Source: Rhizobium rhizogenes NBRC 13257 (GTDB lineage Bacteria; Pseudomonadota; Alphaproteobacteria; Rhizobiales; Rhizobiaceae). From it: DNA of 64,000 nucleotides. The translations under genes were made by a program, and so were the position numbers. The notes beneath the pieces are model-generated. The model was not told where the DNA came from and ran no database searches. It saw only the letters and a program-made list of their open reading frames with translations. Of this stretch, positions 16,260-25,223 are shown one piece after another (positions within the stretch are counted from its first letter, which is position 1; each line of letters opens with the position of its first letter). The stretch lies in assembly GCF_000696095.1 (NCBI RefSeq), contig NZ_BAYX01000023.1, positions 1-64,000 on the forward strand, given 5' to 3'.

Positions 16260-17273
16260 TCACTTGCCAGAAAGCACCTTGTCGACGTTTTCGGACGTGA
16301 CCGCGAGCCATGGAACATAATAATGTTGTTCTTTGCCGCCATTCCAAGCAAGCGTGCCGCCGTTTGCGTCCCAAACCGCTGCGCGGGGCTTGTAACCTTG
16401 GCCAACCAGCTTATTAAGCGCAAGATCAATGGCCCCTTGAGCCTGGCCTTTCGCATCCTGCAGAATTGACATGGCTTGGTCGCCACGCTTTACGGCGTCC
16501 AACGCGTCCTTGATGCCGTCAACGCCTGCGACAGGGATTTTCTTCGGGTCAAGTCCATGAGAACGAATTCCTTCGACTGCACCGACTGCCATTTCATCAT
16601 TCTCGGCCAAGACGCCCTGAATAGCGTCTCCATGCGATGTGAGAAAGTTCTCCATCAACGTGATGGCCTCGGCTCGCGACCAATTGGCTGTGTTCTGTGC
16701 CAGCAGCATCACGCCCGGATTCGCTTTCAGAACATTCTGAATACCTTGCAGTCTTTGAACCTGGGCCGACTGGCCGAGCATACCTTCAAGTAGGACCAGT
16801 TTGGCGTCCTTTCCTGCCTTGTCGATCACAGCTTTGGCAAGAAGTTCTCCCGCTTCGACATCGTTGGAATTTATATAAGAGTCGTAGAGTTCGACCTGCG
16901 ATACAACGGTGTTGGAGCCAAAGACAGGGATGCCCGCTTGCTTCGCACGTTGAATGGGATCGTTGCCGGCATCAATATCAACCGGAATAAAGATGATCGC
17001 GTCATACTTTTCGGTGATCGCGGTATCGAAAAGATTGGACTGCGTGAGAACATCTTGGCGGCCATCGAGGATGGTCAAGGTAGCTGTGCCATCCGCCAGG
17101 GCTGGGTGAGCCTTTGCCGCGTCAGCCCATAACACGTTATATTCTGTGTTCAGGCTTTGAACGATTGCCGCGATCTTTAGCGGTTTCGCGTTTGCAGGTC
17201 CCCCGAAGGCTAGCGACGCGATCATTGTAACGCTGGCAGCAGCTGCCATAAGCACTCGTCTGGTTAGTTTCAT
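16260..17273 (-). CDS. Sugar ABC transporter periplasmic binding protein, RbsB/CUT2 type (left system)
   Basis: A 337-residue type-I periplasmic binding protein that delivers a sugar or polyol to the RbsC-type permease encoded upstream. The signal is MKLTRRVLMAAAASVTMIAS...ANA; the pair of Arg makes Tat export possible, though it also reads as Sec. The sugar-binding fold is shown by AIVQSLNTEYNVLWADAAKA, DAIIFIPVDIDAGNDPIQRA and GVLAENDEMAVGAVEGIRSH. GTGGAGGAAGGTGC precedes the ATG. It is the last gene of a three-gene ATPase-permease-binding-protein operon. It shares architecture and several motifs (NTANWSRAEA, AENDEMA) with the right-hand paralogue at 29.0-30.0 kb. Confidence 0.95.
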   Translation of the reverse strand: MKLTRRVLMAAAASVTMIASLAFGGPANAKPLKIAAIVQSLNTEYNVLWADAAKAHPALADGTATLTILDGRQDVLTQSNLFDTAITEKYDAIIFIPVDIDAGNDPIQRAKQAGIPVFGSNTVVSQVELYDSYINSNDVEAGELLAKAVIDKAGKDAKLVLLEGMLGQSAQVQRLQGIQNVLKANPGVMLLAQNTANWSRAEAITLMENFLTSHGDAIQGVLAENDEMAVGAVEGIRSHGLDPKKIPVAGVDGIKDALDAVKRGDQAMSILQDAKGQAQGAIDLALNKLVGQGYKPRAAVWDANGGTLAWNGGKEQHYYVPWLAVTSENVDKVLSGK

Positions 17274-17318
17274 GCACCTTCCTCCACTAGACGATGGCGT
17301 CGTGCCATCGCTGAATTT

Positions 17319-18287
17319 TCAGTCAACCCTTGAACGCGACCGATCGATAAGAACTGCAAGTACAATGATCGAGCCCTTGATGATTTGCTGGTAGTAGGAA
17401 GAGACTCCCATCAGATCGAGGCCATTGCTGATCATGCCAATAATGAGGACACCCACCAGCGTGTATCCAATCCGGCCGACGCCGCCGGTAAGGCTGGTGC
17501 CACCGATGACAACCGCCGCGATTGCATCAAGCTCGTAGCCAAGGCCAGCCTGAGGCAACGCGGAAGTAGTGCGAGCCGTCAACATCACGCCTGCGATCCC
17601 CGCCAAAGCCCCCATGATCACATAGACGGAGAAAATGGTCGCACTGACGTCGATGCCGCTGGTCTTTGCGCTGCGGGGATTGCCACCAACCGCATAGATG
17701 CGTCGACCGTAAACGGCGTATCGGAGCACAACCGCCGCGACGGCGAAAACGATCGCAAAGATAATGACGGGCACGGGGATACCGACAACTGAGCCTTGGC
17801 CTAGCCAGCGAAAACCAGCACTAAGATTGGGGATTGGACGCCCGCCGGAATAGAGAAGGGTTGCGCCACGTGCGACGCTCAGCATGCCGAGCGTGGTGAC
17901 AAACGCGGGCACCCTGAAATAGGCAATGAAAAAGCCATTAATTGCGCCACAGATTGAGCCTGCGAGTAGGCCAACGATAAAGGCGACGGCAGGGTTGAAA
18001 GCGTCTGGACCTGTAACAAAACTGGCGCTTGCAGCGCCCGCAAGTGCGAGGATTGAACCAATCGACAGGTCAATCCCGGCGGTCAGAATGACGAAGGTCA
18101 TTCCAACCGCAAGAACACCGTTGATCGATACCTGCCGGAGAACATTGATAAGGTTGTTGGTCGACAGAAAATTTGGTGAAGCAACGGAAAGCACGACAAA
18201 CAAAAGGACAAACGAGATGACGATACCGTAACGAGCAATGGTGCTCGCCATCGAGGTCTCGCCAACTTTCGAGGACAGGGCATTCAT
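17319..18287 (-). CDS. Sugar ABC transporter permease, RbsC/CUT2 type (left system)
   Basis: A 322-residue inner-membrane permease of about ten helices. Family marks are NVLRQVSINGVLAVGMTFVI followed by GIDLSIGSILALAGA, and YAVGGNPRSAKTSGIDVS with AAVVIGGTSLTGGVGRI in the C-terminal half. The frame begins five codons earlier, but ATG 18287 is best placed behind GGAGATTTTTGCT. It is flanked by the ATPase gene (30 bases upstream) and the binding-protein gene (45 bases downstream) in one operon. Confidence 0.95.
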   Translation of the reverse strand: MNALSSKVGETSMASTIARYGIVISFVLLFVVLSVASPNFLSTNNLINVLRQVSINGVLAVGMTFVILTAGIDLSIGSILALAGAASASFVTGPDAFNPAVAFIVGLLAGSICGAINGFFIAYFRVPAFVTTLGMLSVARGATLLYSGGRPIPNLSAGFRWLGQGSVVGIPVPVIIFAIVFAVAAVVLRYAVYGRRIYAVGGNPRSAKTSGIDVSATIFSVYVIMGALAGIAGVMLTARTTSALPQAGLGYELDAIAAVVIGGTSLTGGVGRIGYTLVGVLIIGMISNGLDLMGVSSYYQQIIKGSIIVLAVLIDRSRSRVD

Positions 18288-18317
18288 AGCAAAAATCTCC
18301 ACAGACTTTGGGCGCGG

Positions 18318-19841
18318 CTAAGAGGCCAGATGGATCAGAGTTTCCTGATCAGCGTTTGGGCCTGACACTGTTCCGGCGATCTTGCCGCGACGAAACACAA
18401 CGATTCTGTCCGCGTTGCCCAGGATTTCGGGTATCTCCGAAGAGACCATTAGAACCGCATTTCCGGCTGCAACGAACTCCGCCAGGAAAGCGTAAATCTC
18501 CCTCTTGGCCCCTTCATCGACCCCTCGGGTCGGCTCGTCACAAATGATGACGCGCGGATTGGTATCCACGCAGCGGGAAAACACGACCTTCTGTTGATTT
18601 CCGCCGCTTAACTTTTGAACTTCGAGGTCTGGAGACGCGGTCTTGATCGAAAACCGTTTGATACGCTCTCGAACACTACGACCTTCAGCAGCGGAATTCA
18701 TGAACCCGACCGACGAATAGCTTGAGAGGTTCGCTATCGTTATGTTGTGAGCGACAGAGGCGGATAGTGAAAGCCCCGTTTGCTTTCGGTCCTCCGTCAC
18801 AAGAGATATACCAGCTGCAATGGAATCGGCAGGTGTTTTCAGAGAAACCGGCGATCCGTCGATGAGAACTTCCCCGGTGTCCCTGGGTTCAATCCCGTAA
18901 AGCGCGTTAACGAATTCGCTGCGGCCCGAACCCAGCAGGCCATAGAGACCCACGATCTCACCCGCATGCAACGTGACGTCGATTCCTTCAAACTTGGTTC
19001 CCGACGAAAATCCACGTGCTTCCAGCAAAGGCTTTGCATTTTCGAAGGCCTTGCTTTCGCGGCGGTGCTCAAGCAAGTCACGGCCGACGATGGACCGAAT
19101 TAGACCCTGCCGATCCGTATTGGTTATCGCGCCTGCTTCCACGAAGCGGCCGTCACGAAATACAGTGTAGTCGTCTGCAATCTCGAAAATTTCGGTCAAC
19201 CGATGGGAAACGTAGACGATGCCCACGCCCTGCGAAGTCAGCGTCCTGATTGCATCAAAAAGCATAACGGTTTCGCGCTCACCAATGGCCGAAGTCGGCT
19301 CATCCATGATCAAAATTTCACTTCGGCGACTTATTGCCTTTGTAATCTCGACGAGCTGTGCTTGTGCGATAGAGAGGTCCCGAAGCCGCGCCCGGGGCGA
19401 GATCGGAAACTTCAAACGACCGAGGATTTCTTCCGCGTCCAGCTCCATTTGGCGATCATCAACAAAAAAACGGCCGCGACGCTGCTCGCGCCCAAGATAA
19501 AGATTTTCGGCCACGGTCATATCTAGGAAGGGACTGAGTTCCTGGGTAATGATCGCGATTCCCCCATCGAGCGCCGCAGACGGCGTTGAGAAACTAACTG
19601 CTTTTCCTTTTATTGAGATCGTGCCGCTATCGCGCTGCAACAGGCCCATCAATATTCCGAGGAAGGTTGACTTTCCCGCACCGTTTCCGCCGCACAGCGC
19701 ATTGACGGTTCCAGAGCGCAACTGAATTCGACCATCAGTCAGCGCTGGAACTTTATTGAAGGTCTTGGCGACATCGGATGCCGACAGAAGTAGCGGTGAT
19801 GCCGCTGCTTCCACACGTTGCGAATTCGTATCGTTGTTCAT
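18318..19841 (-). CDS. Sugar ABC transporter ATP-binding protein, RbsA/CUT2 type (left system)
   Basis: A 507-residue protein with two fused nucleotide-binding domains. The first (about 16-240) has Walker A GGNGAGKST, signature LSIAQAQLVEI and Walker B LIMDEPTSAIGE. The second (about 255-505) has the degenerate Walker A usual for RbsA (GLLGSGRSE), signature LSGGNQQKVV and Walker B IICDEPTRGVDEG. GGN in place of the usual GEN before GAGKST, and SAIGE after Walker B, are shared with the ATPase at 26.4 kb, which argues that the two systems are paralogues. GGGGAGGCAG precedes the ATG. It heads the left transporter operon. Confidence 0.95.
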   Translation of the reverse strand: MNNDTNSQRVEAAASPLLLSASDVAKTFNKVPALTDGRIQLRSGTVNALCGGNGAGKSTFLGILMGLLQRDSGTISIKGKAVSFSTPSAALDGGIAIITQELSPFLDMTVAENLYLGREQRRGRFFVDDRQMELDAEEILGRLKFPISPRARLRDLSIAQAQLVEITKAISRRSEILIMDEPTSAIGERETVMLFDAIRTLTSQGVGIVYVSHRLTEIFEIADDYTVFRDGRFVEAGAITNTDRQGLIRSIVGRDLLEHRRESKAFENAKPLLEARGFSSGTKFEGIDVTLHAGEIVGLYGLLGSGRSEFVNALYGIEPRDTGEVLIDGSPVSLKTPADSIAAGISLVTEDRKQTGLSLSASVAHNITIANLSSYSSVGFMNSAAEGRSVRERIKRFSIKTASPDLEVQKLSGGNQQKVVFSRCVDTNPRVIICDEPTRGVDEGAKREIYAFLAEFVAAGNAVLMVSSEIPEILGNADRIVVFRRGKIAGTVSGPNADQETLIHLAS

Positions 19842-20100
19842 CTGCCTCCCCGTCTCCCTAAGAGCGAAGAGACCTTCCCTCTTGATCGCGTCTTAGCGGC
19901 AACACAGCATGCTGCCTCGCTTGTATAATTCGTATGTTGTCAAAACAAATTGAAAATTGCAATGCGAGTAACATGAATCCGAGAAAAATATTATTAAAAA
20001 ACATATACTTAATTTAATGCGACGACGCAGCCGAATGCGTCCTGCAAACAACTCGTTGCAGCGATTTCGAACAGACAGTGTCGCTTTTTGAGCTAGCGCC
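19842..20100. promoter_or_regulatory. AT-rich upstream region of the left sugar ABC operon
   Basis: A 259-base gap between the ATPase start and the upstream SDR stop, on the same strand. The AT-rich core (about 19920-20010) with TATAAT-like and TATACT-like stretches suggests a separate promoter for the transporter genes. No clear operator palindrome was found. Confidence 0.45.
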
Positions 20101-20874
20101 TTACCAGCACGTGAAGCCGCCGTCCGCGTTTACTATCGCACCCGTCATAAGACTTGATGCGCGTGAAGCCAGAAAGAGCACGACGCTCGCGACCTCTTCC
20201 GGGGTCCCCATTCGACCCATTGGCGTATCTGCGAGCCATACCGGAATACGATCGCGGTTTGCCTCCACGGCAACAACCATCGGCGTCTCTATATAAGTTG
20301 GAGCAACGGAGTTCACCCTGATCCCGTGAGATGCCCATTCTGCCGCCATTGACCTGGTCATATGATGGACAGCTGCCTTGGACACATTGTACGGGGTTTG
20401 AGGTTGAGGTCGATTACAGATACTTCCGGACATTGAGCCGAGGTTGACGATAGTGCCTCGACCCATCTCTATCATGTGTCGACCGAATGAACGAGAGCAC
20501 CAAAAGACGCCATTAACGTTGACATCCATCATTCTCAACCAGTCTGCGTCGGTGACACATTCGGAAGCTACTCCACTTTGCCCGATTCCCGCGTTGTTGA
20601 CGAGGATCGTGGCTGGCCGCCCCTCCGCGGCCAGTTGATTGGTAATCTCATCAATGCGGCTTGAGTTCGCGACATCTCCGATGAAAAGGTCAATGTCGTA
20701 TCCTTTCTGGCGCAGTGCGAGCGCTTCGGCAGCGTCGCTTTCGTTGCGTTCGATTATGGCGACCTTTGCACCAGCCTCAGCCAATGCTTCTACACAACAC
20801 AGTCCGATTGCTCGACCGCCGCCTGTAACCACTGCCTGCTCGCCATCAAGACGAAATCGCTCCTGATATGTCAT
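20101..20874 (-). CDS. SDR polyol dehydrogenase, galactitol-dehydrogenase-like
   Basis: A 257-residue NAD(P)-dependent short-chain dehydrogenase. The Rossmann motif is TGGGRAIG (about 17-24), the NAG motif NNAGIGQSG, the catalytic Ser sits in NLGSMSGSICNRP, and Tyr and Lys are in YNVSKAA. The segments FRLDGEQAVVTG, VNLGSMSG, NRPQ, and the end DGGFTCW closely follow Rhodobacter galactitol dehydrogenase as I remember it. Oxidation of a hexitol to a ketohexose is therefore likely. It is the last gene of the catabolic string that starts with the epimerase at 26.1 kb, 10 bases after the second SDR. Confidence 0.92.
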   Translation of the reverse strand: MTYQERFRLDGEQAVVTGGGRAIGLCCVEALAEAGAKVAIIERNESDAAEALALRQKGYDIDLFIGDVANSSRIDEITNQLAAEGRPATILVNNAGIGQSGVASECVTDADWLRMMDVNVNGVFWCSRSFGRHMIEMGRGTIVNLGSMSGSICNRPQPQTPYNVSKAAVHHMTRSMAAEWASHGIRVNSVAPTYIETPMVVAVEANRDRIPVWLADTPMGRMGTPEEVASVVLFLASRASSLMTGAIVNADGGFTCW

Positions 20875-20884
20875 CTACCGATCC

Positions 20885-21610
20885 TCAGATGTCGAATGCG
20901 CTGGGCAGAATGACTACGTCCCGGATCGTCACTGTGCGGGGGCGGGTGAGCATGAAAATAACCGCTTCTGCGACATCTTTAGGTTCGATCAGTCCGCCGG
21001 ACTCTTTCGCTTTGCGTAGATTTTCTTCCGGCCAGTCAGCGAGCAATGCACTGATGACTGGTCCAGGGGATACCGAGCCTACCCGGATGCCATTCTTCAA
21101 CAACTGGCGACGCATCGTTTGAACGAACGAGGTCATCGCCCACTTTGACGCGGAATAGACGGGTTCCCACGGCACAGCGGTGTGGCCAGCAACGGAACTG
21201 GTGATTATGATATCGCCGGTGCCGCGTTCGATCATGTGGGGGATAACGGACCGGACGTTTTTCATCACCACGTTGATGTTGAGGCTCAGCATCCGGTCAA
21301 TCGCATCGAGGTTTGCCTCCGCAAGATCGCCGCCAATGTATGTTCCTGCGTTGGCGTGGAGAATGTCCAATTGGCCTGCTTTGGTCAGCACCCCGTCCAA
21401 CAGCGTCGCACAATGTTCCGGGTTCAAAAGGTCTATTACCAAGGGAAGGGCACGATCTCCGATACGCTCACAAACCGCCTGCAACGCGTTCACATCGCGA
21501 TCAACGAAAACTACCGTGGCACCCGCAGCGACCATAGCCTCCGCTGAAGCCAGACCAATGCCCGATGCCGCGCCCGTGACAGCAGCTACTTTACCTTGAA
21601 GTTCGTTCAT
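20885..21610 (-). CDS. SDR polyol dehydrogenase, ribitol-dehydrogenase-like
   Basis: A 241-residue short-chain dehydrogenase. The cofactor motif is TGAASGIG, then HANAGTYIGGDLAE, with the catalytic Ser in TSSVAGHTAVPWEPVY and YxxxK as YSASK. The C-terminal run VSPGPVISALLADWPEENL and RTVTIRDVVILPSAFDI closely resembles enterobacterial ribitol 2-dehydrogenase (RbtD), so a pentitol or hexitol is the likely substrate. A strong GGAGGAAGAC precedes the ATG. It stands between the GatZ-like gene and the galactitol-dehydrogenase-like gene in one operon. Two polyol dehydrogenases imply either two substrates or an oxidation and a reduction step. Confidence 0.92.
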   Translation of the reverse strand: MNELQGKVAAVTGAASGIGLASAEAMVAAGATVVFVDRDVNALQAVCERIGDRALPLVIDLLNPEHCATLLDGVLTKAGQLDILHANAGTYIGGDLAEANLDAIDRMLSLNINVVMKNVRSVIPHMIERGTGDIIITSSVAGHTAVPWEPVYSASKWAMTSFVQTMRRQLLKNGIRVGSVSPGPVISALLADWPEENLRKAKESGGLIEPKDVAEAVIFMLTRPRTVTIRDVVILPSAFDI

Positions 21611-21640
21611 GTCTTCCTCCTCTTGGGTATTCGTTTGAAG

Positions 21641-22930
21641 CTAAACAGTTGGTGACCATTGCTGCAATCCGCAGGCATTCTGGTAGGCCGATAGGGTTCG
21701 GGTGACCCGCCAAATCAGAACGGCTTCCGGGTCGAGGGGTGTGTCAGCGAACTGTCCGGCAGAAGGCAGATGCTGCCAAAACAGGGGAAGCGGCAGACGC
21801 TGTCCTCTGAGCACGGCAAAAAGCCGCTCCACCGCAGTCTGTGCCTCGGGCGTGGACCAGTAATACCGAATGCGATCGGACAGGGAATAATGCCGAAGCA
21901 CACGTAGTTCGTCATCATTGCCGTGATAGTGCCGGTTCCAATTCGCCGGTTGATCCGACATAAGAGCTTCCATGGCGGCAAACAGGGGTCTGTCGCCGTA
22001 GGTCACTGAGAAATCTGACGCGATCGCGTCTAGAGCGTAAAGCGCTTCGCGAAGTACAAACGTTAGCTCCGGTCCGACCTTGAGAATTGGGAAGCCGTCA
22101 TTGACCAATTGGCTGAGCGCCGCAGTGCCCTGATAATCGGTGGAATGAGCCTCGAATACAAACTGCGGTTCACTGATCAAAATCTGAGAAAGTGATCCGA
22201 CTTTGCTCGGGTCGTAGAATATTATGTTGCTGTTGCCAAACTCCACACCGGGTTGAACCACTAAGCCGATTGCCCGCGAAAAAGCATCGGACAGTCCAGC
22301 TTCTGCAAAGACCTTACGGTGAATATCGATGGTTTGTCGGGCTGCATCAGCACCGGTAGGCTCTATAGTCGTCAAGACATGGTCCGCTCCCCCGGGAGGC
22401 GGAACTTCTGTACCGATAACATATACCGGCAGTTGTCCACCCACCTTTCGCACGGCCGCTTCGGCAGCAGCCGCGAGACGTGCGGCACGGTGAGCCGTTG
22501 TGGTGTCGTCGAGCGCGGCTGGCTCATTCAAGCAACCCATCGATGCATCAAGATGTATTTTTCGGAACCCCGCTTCAACGTAGGCCGCGACCATGGTCTC
22601 GGCTTCCTCCATCGCTGCTTCCGGCGACATATGACGCCAAGGATTAGGGCCGAGATGATCTCCGCCCAAAGCCACTTGCTCATGAGAACATTTCTCTTCG
22701 TCTGCCAGTCGGTAAACCATCGCGGCGAAGTCCGCGGGCTTCATCCCGGTATAGCCACCTTGGTGATTGACCTGATTGCAAGTGGCTTCGATGAGAACTG
22801 TGGTTGATGTCGCCCTCCCGTATCTAAGTGCCGCCCGGAGGACCACCGGGTGCGCAGAACACACGGATGTAATACCCATCGGCGTTCCATTGCGCCTCAG
22901 CGAGCCCATCTCGCCCAAATTGATCTGCAT
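21641..22930 (-). CDS. GatZ/KbaZ-family protein, probable D-tagatose-6-phosphate 4-epimerase
   Basis: A 429-residue member of the family first known as the non-catalytic subunit of tagatose-1,6-bisphosphate aldolase. Family segments are GITSVCSAHPVVLRAALRYG, EATCNQVNHQGGYTGM, ALGGDHLGPNPW and FEAHSTDYQ. No GatY/KbaY catalytic partner is encoded here. In Agrobacterium, stand-alone GatZ relatives were described as tagatose-6-phosphate 4-epimerases giving fructose-6-phosphate, which fits the kinase gene directly upstream. An open frame extends 50 codons further, but ATG 22930 overlaps the kinase stop (TGATG), giving the normal length and tight coupling. Confidence 0.88.
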   Translation of the reverse strand: MQINLGEMGSLRRNGTPMGITSVCSAHPVVLRAALRYGRATSTTVLIEATCNQVNHQGGYTGMKPADFAAMVYRLADEEKCSHEQVALGGDHLGPNPWRHMSPEAAMEEAETMVAAYVEAGFRKIHLDASMGCLNEPAALDDTTTAHRAARLAAAAEAAVRKVGGQLPVYVIGTEVPPPGGADHVLTTIEPTGADAARQTIDIHRKVFAEAGLSDAFSRAIGLVVQPGVEFGNSNIIFYDPSKVGSLSQILISEPQFVFEAHSTDYQGTAALSQLVNDGFPILKVGPELTFVLREALYALDAIASDFSVTYGDRPLFAAMEALMSDQPANWNRHYHGNDDELRVLRHYSLSDRIRYYWSTPEAQTAVERLFAVLRGQRLPLPLFWQHLPSAGQFADTPLDPEAVLIWRVTRTLSAYQNACGLQQWSPTV

Positions 22931-23910
22931 CAGCCACGCCTCCCGATCGAAGAGATGAATAACTCGAGTTCCTCGCGCGAACCGGCACCTTCCATCGGAC
23001 CGCGCATAGTCACATTTCGTGCGCCTGCCGCCGCGCCATATGTCAAAGCTTGCTCTGGAGGCATTCCAAGGCGTCGGCACGCAAGGTAGGCACCGCCGAA
23101 GCAGTCACCAGCTCCAGTCGGATCAACTTCTTGGACGTCGAACGCTGGGACATCGATCCGTTCACGCTCATGGCTGAAGTAGGATGCTCCGTCAGCGCCA
23201 CGTTTCAGGACGATCTCCTTCACGCCAAGTTCGAAAAGTCGCCGAATTGCGGCCTCTTCGCCCTCAACGCCAGCTGCACGTTCCAACTCTTCGCCGGAAG
23301 GCAGGAGTAAGTCTGCCATCGAAATGAGGTTCGCGAACCGGCGTTCGGTCGCCCCGTCGAGCTTCAATTCTTTCCGGATATTTGGATCGACCGAGACGGT
23401 CCCACCGCGCGATTTGATGATGCCAACTGCCCGATCAATTACTTCAACAGCACTTGGCATCGAAAGTGCCGAACCCATGATGTGCAAATGGCCGCTGCGC
23501 TCTATCAATTTTTTGACGGCATCGGTCCAACTGATCCGGGCTGCCGCTGACTTTGCTATGTTGAAAACGAAGTCTCGTGAGCCATCTGGGCGATAGCGCA
23601 CAAAGGCACTGCCGGTTGGGTATTCGGGGTCTATGGATATCGCCGATATATCAACGCCATCCCGCAGAAGGCGGTCAACATTTACACGGCCGAAATCATC
23701 GTTTCCTACCGCGCCGATCATCGCCGCGCTGCCGCCAATTCGCCCACACTGGTCGATGAAGATCGCCGGTGCTCCGCTGGGATAGGGACCAACTAGAGGC
23801 TGGGCGTCCAAAAATCCGGTTCCAACATCTGTTGCGACTATCTCGACCAAAATTTCACCGATGCAGACGGTCGGCCCATGGTTATCGGGTGCGAGGGGAT
23901 TGGTTTCCAT
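22930..23910 (-). CDS. PfkB-family carbohydrate kinase (probable ketohexose/tagatose kinase)
   Basis: A 326-residue ribokinase-fold kinase. The PfkB signature with the catalytic Asp is DPTGAGDCFGGAYL (about residues 263-276). Other family pieces are GGSAAMIGAVGNDDFGRVNV and GTVSVDPNIRKEL. It should phosphorylate a ketohexose at C6 before the GatZ-like step; D-tagatose is the simplest fit, by context only. The ATG at 23910 is preferred over the upstream TTG because of spacing from GGAAG. It begins 15 bases past the ROK gene stop and overlaps the next gene by one base, so it is mid-operon. Confidence 0.92.
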   Translation of the reverse strand: METNPLAPDNHGPTVCIGEILVEIVATDVGTGFLDAQPLVGPYPSGAPAIFIDQCGRIGGSAAMIGAVGNDDFGRVNVDRLLRDGVDISAISIDPEYPTGSAFVRYRPDGSRDFVFNIAKSAAARISWTDAVKKLIERSGHLHIMGSALSMPSAVEVIDRAVGIIKSRGGTVSVDPNIRKELKLDGATERRFANLISMADLLLPSGEELERAAGVEGEEAAIRRLFELGVKEIVLKRGADGASYFSHERERIDVPAFDVQEVDPTGAGDCFGGAYLACRRLGMPPEQALTYGAAAGARNVTMRGPMEGAGSREELELFISSIGRRG

Positions 23911-23925
23911 TCCGTTCAACTTCCG

Positions 23926-25158
23926 TCATGCCGAGGGAGGGTCTTCGCCGTCGGCTGTTCCTATCTGGGTTAAATCCTCACTGCTGAAAGCCTCGCTTCC
24001 AGGCGACATGAACTTTTGATGAAGGAGGCAGGCTGCGCCGAATGCGGAGCCAAACTCAGCTTCTTCATCAACCACAATCTTCGGAGCTGGGAACGCAATC
24101 TCTTGCCCTTCGGCCATATAAACCGCGACCCGCGCGGAGACCATTGGATAGAGTGCTGCGACAGACCCCCCCAGGACAATCCTCTCTGGGTCGAGCAAGC
24201 GGCACGCCTGCACGAGCGCGTAGGCTAGATGGCGCGACCAGTCTTCTGCGATCGTGACAGCGGAAGGCACTCGATCTCTTACGTCGCTCAGGAAATCTTC
24301 GAGATCGGCGTCTTTACGCTCTGTCGCCGCTCGGTAATGCGACACAAGCGCTTCTCGTCCTATCAGCTGTTCGAATTTTCGCCCGCCGCTGCCAGGAACC
24401 AAGGTGTGACCAATCTCGCCTGCCAGTCCGTGGGCCCCGCGAAACAGCTTCCCATCGATCAGAACTCCACCGCCAACGCCGGTCTCCATCAGCAGAAACA
24501 AGGTAACTCCGGACGAGCCATGTTTGTAGCTGTCACCAATTGCGAAAGCGTTCGCGTCGTTCTCGATGATGATCGGCGCGTCGAATGGAAGCGCCGCTTT
24601 GGCAATTTGCGCCAACGGCACGTTACGCCATCCGATAATCGGGGCTAGGCTAACGAAACCACGTGCGTCAACGTGGGCAGGCGCAGAGAGGCCGACCCCG
24701 CGACAACGCTTCAGCACGGAGTTATCCATACCTTCCAGACTGAGGCCAACGGCATGACTTACGGCTTCCTCAACGCTTTTGACCTGAGCATCAAAGGCCT
24801 GAGTCCGGAAAGATTGAACTTTTCCAGATAGGTCGATCATAACAGTGGTGATGTGTTCGACGCCTATCTCGATCCCGATGAAAAATGCCGCATCAGGAAC
24901 TAGTTCGAGGAGGATTCCGGGGCGTCCCGCCCTCGATTGTTCGCGACGCCGTTCAGTTGATTCCTCTACCTCATGAACGAAGCCGCTTTCGGTCAATTCA
25001 CCGACGATCTGTCCAGAAGAAGACCGATTCAATCCAAGGCTTCTGGCAAGATCAGCTCTGCTCATCTTTCCGAACGTGTATAGGCTTCGAAGCGCCGCGG
25101 CGACATTGTTTTGCCTGATACGGCGAGGCGAGCTTCCTGGTGAGATGATGTCGTTCAC
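23926..25158 (-). CDS. ROK-family transcriptional regulator (NagC/XylR type)
   Basis: A 410-residue repressor. The N-terminal winged helix is at about residues 15-60 (MSRADLARSLGLNRSSSGQI) and is followed by a ROK sugar-kinase-like domain with LLMETGVGGGVLIDGKLFRG. The zinc motif usual after GEIGH (CxCGxxGC) is missing: the sequence reads GEIGHTLVPGSGGRKFE with no cysteines. The start is a GTG (VNDIISPG) with a weak ribosome-binding site. The gene lies inside the catabolic operon between the epimerase and kinase genes and probably senses the pathway's sugar. Confidence 0.92.
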   Translation of the reverse strand: MNDIISPGSSPRRIRQNNVAAALRSLYTFGKMSRADLARSLGLNRSSSGQIVGELTESGFVHEVEESTERRREQSRAGRPGILLELVPDAAFFIGIEIGVEHITTVMIDLSGKVQSFRTQAFDAQVKSVEEAVSHAVGLSLEGMDNSVLKRCRGVGLSAPAHVDARGFVSLAPIIGWRNVPLAQIAKAALPFDAPIIIENDANAFAIGDSYKHGSSGVTLFLLMETGVGGGVLIDGKLFRGAHGLAGEIGHTLVPGSGGRKFEQLIGREALVSHYRAATERKDADLEDFLSDVRDRVPSAVTIAEDWSRHLAYALVQACRLLDPERIVLGGSVAALYPMVSARVAVYMAEGQEIAFPAPKIVVDEEAEFGSAFGAACLLHQKFMSPGSEAFSSEDLTQIGTADGEDPPSA

Positions 25159-25179
25159 TTTTTCGGTCCATGAGATGTT

Positions 25180-25213
25180 GATCTGTCCCGATTTTATACT
25201 CTCAGGACAGATC
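25180..25213. promoter_or_regulatory. Perfect 9-bp inverted repeat upstream of the ROK gene
   Basis: GATCTGTCC and GGACAGATC, separated by 16 bases, fill the 65-base gap between the epimerase stop (25224) and the ROK start (25158). It has no T tract on the minus strand, so an operator for the ROK protein or an RNA hairpin tuning its expression is more likely than a terminator. Confidence 0.55.
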
Positions 25214-25223
25214 GTCTAAAGGA

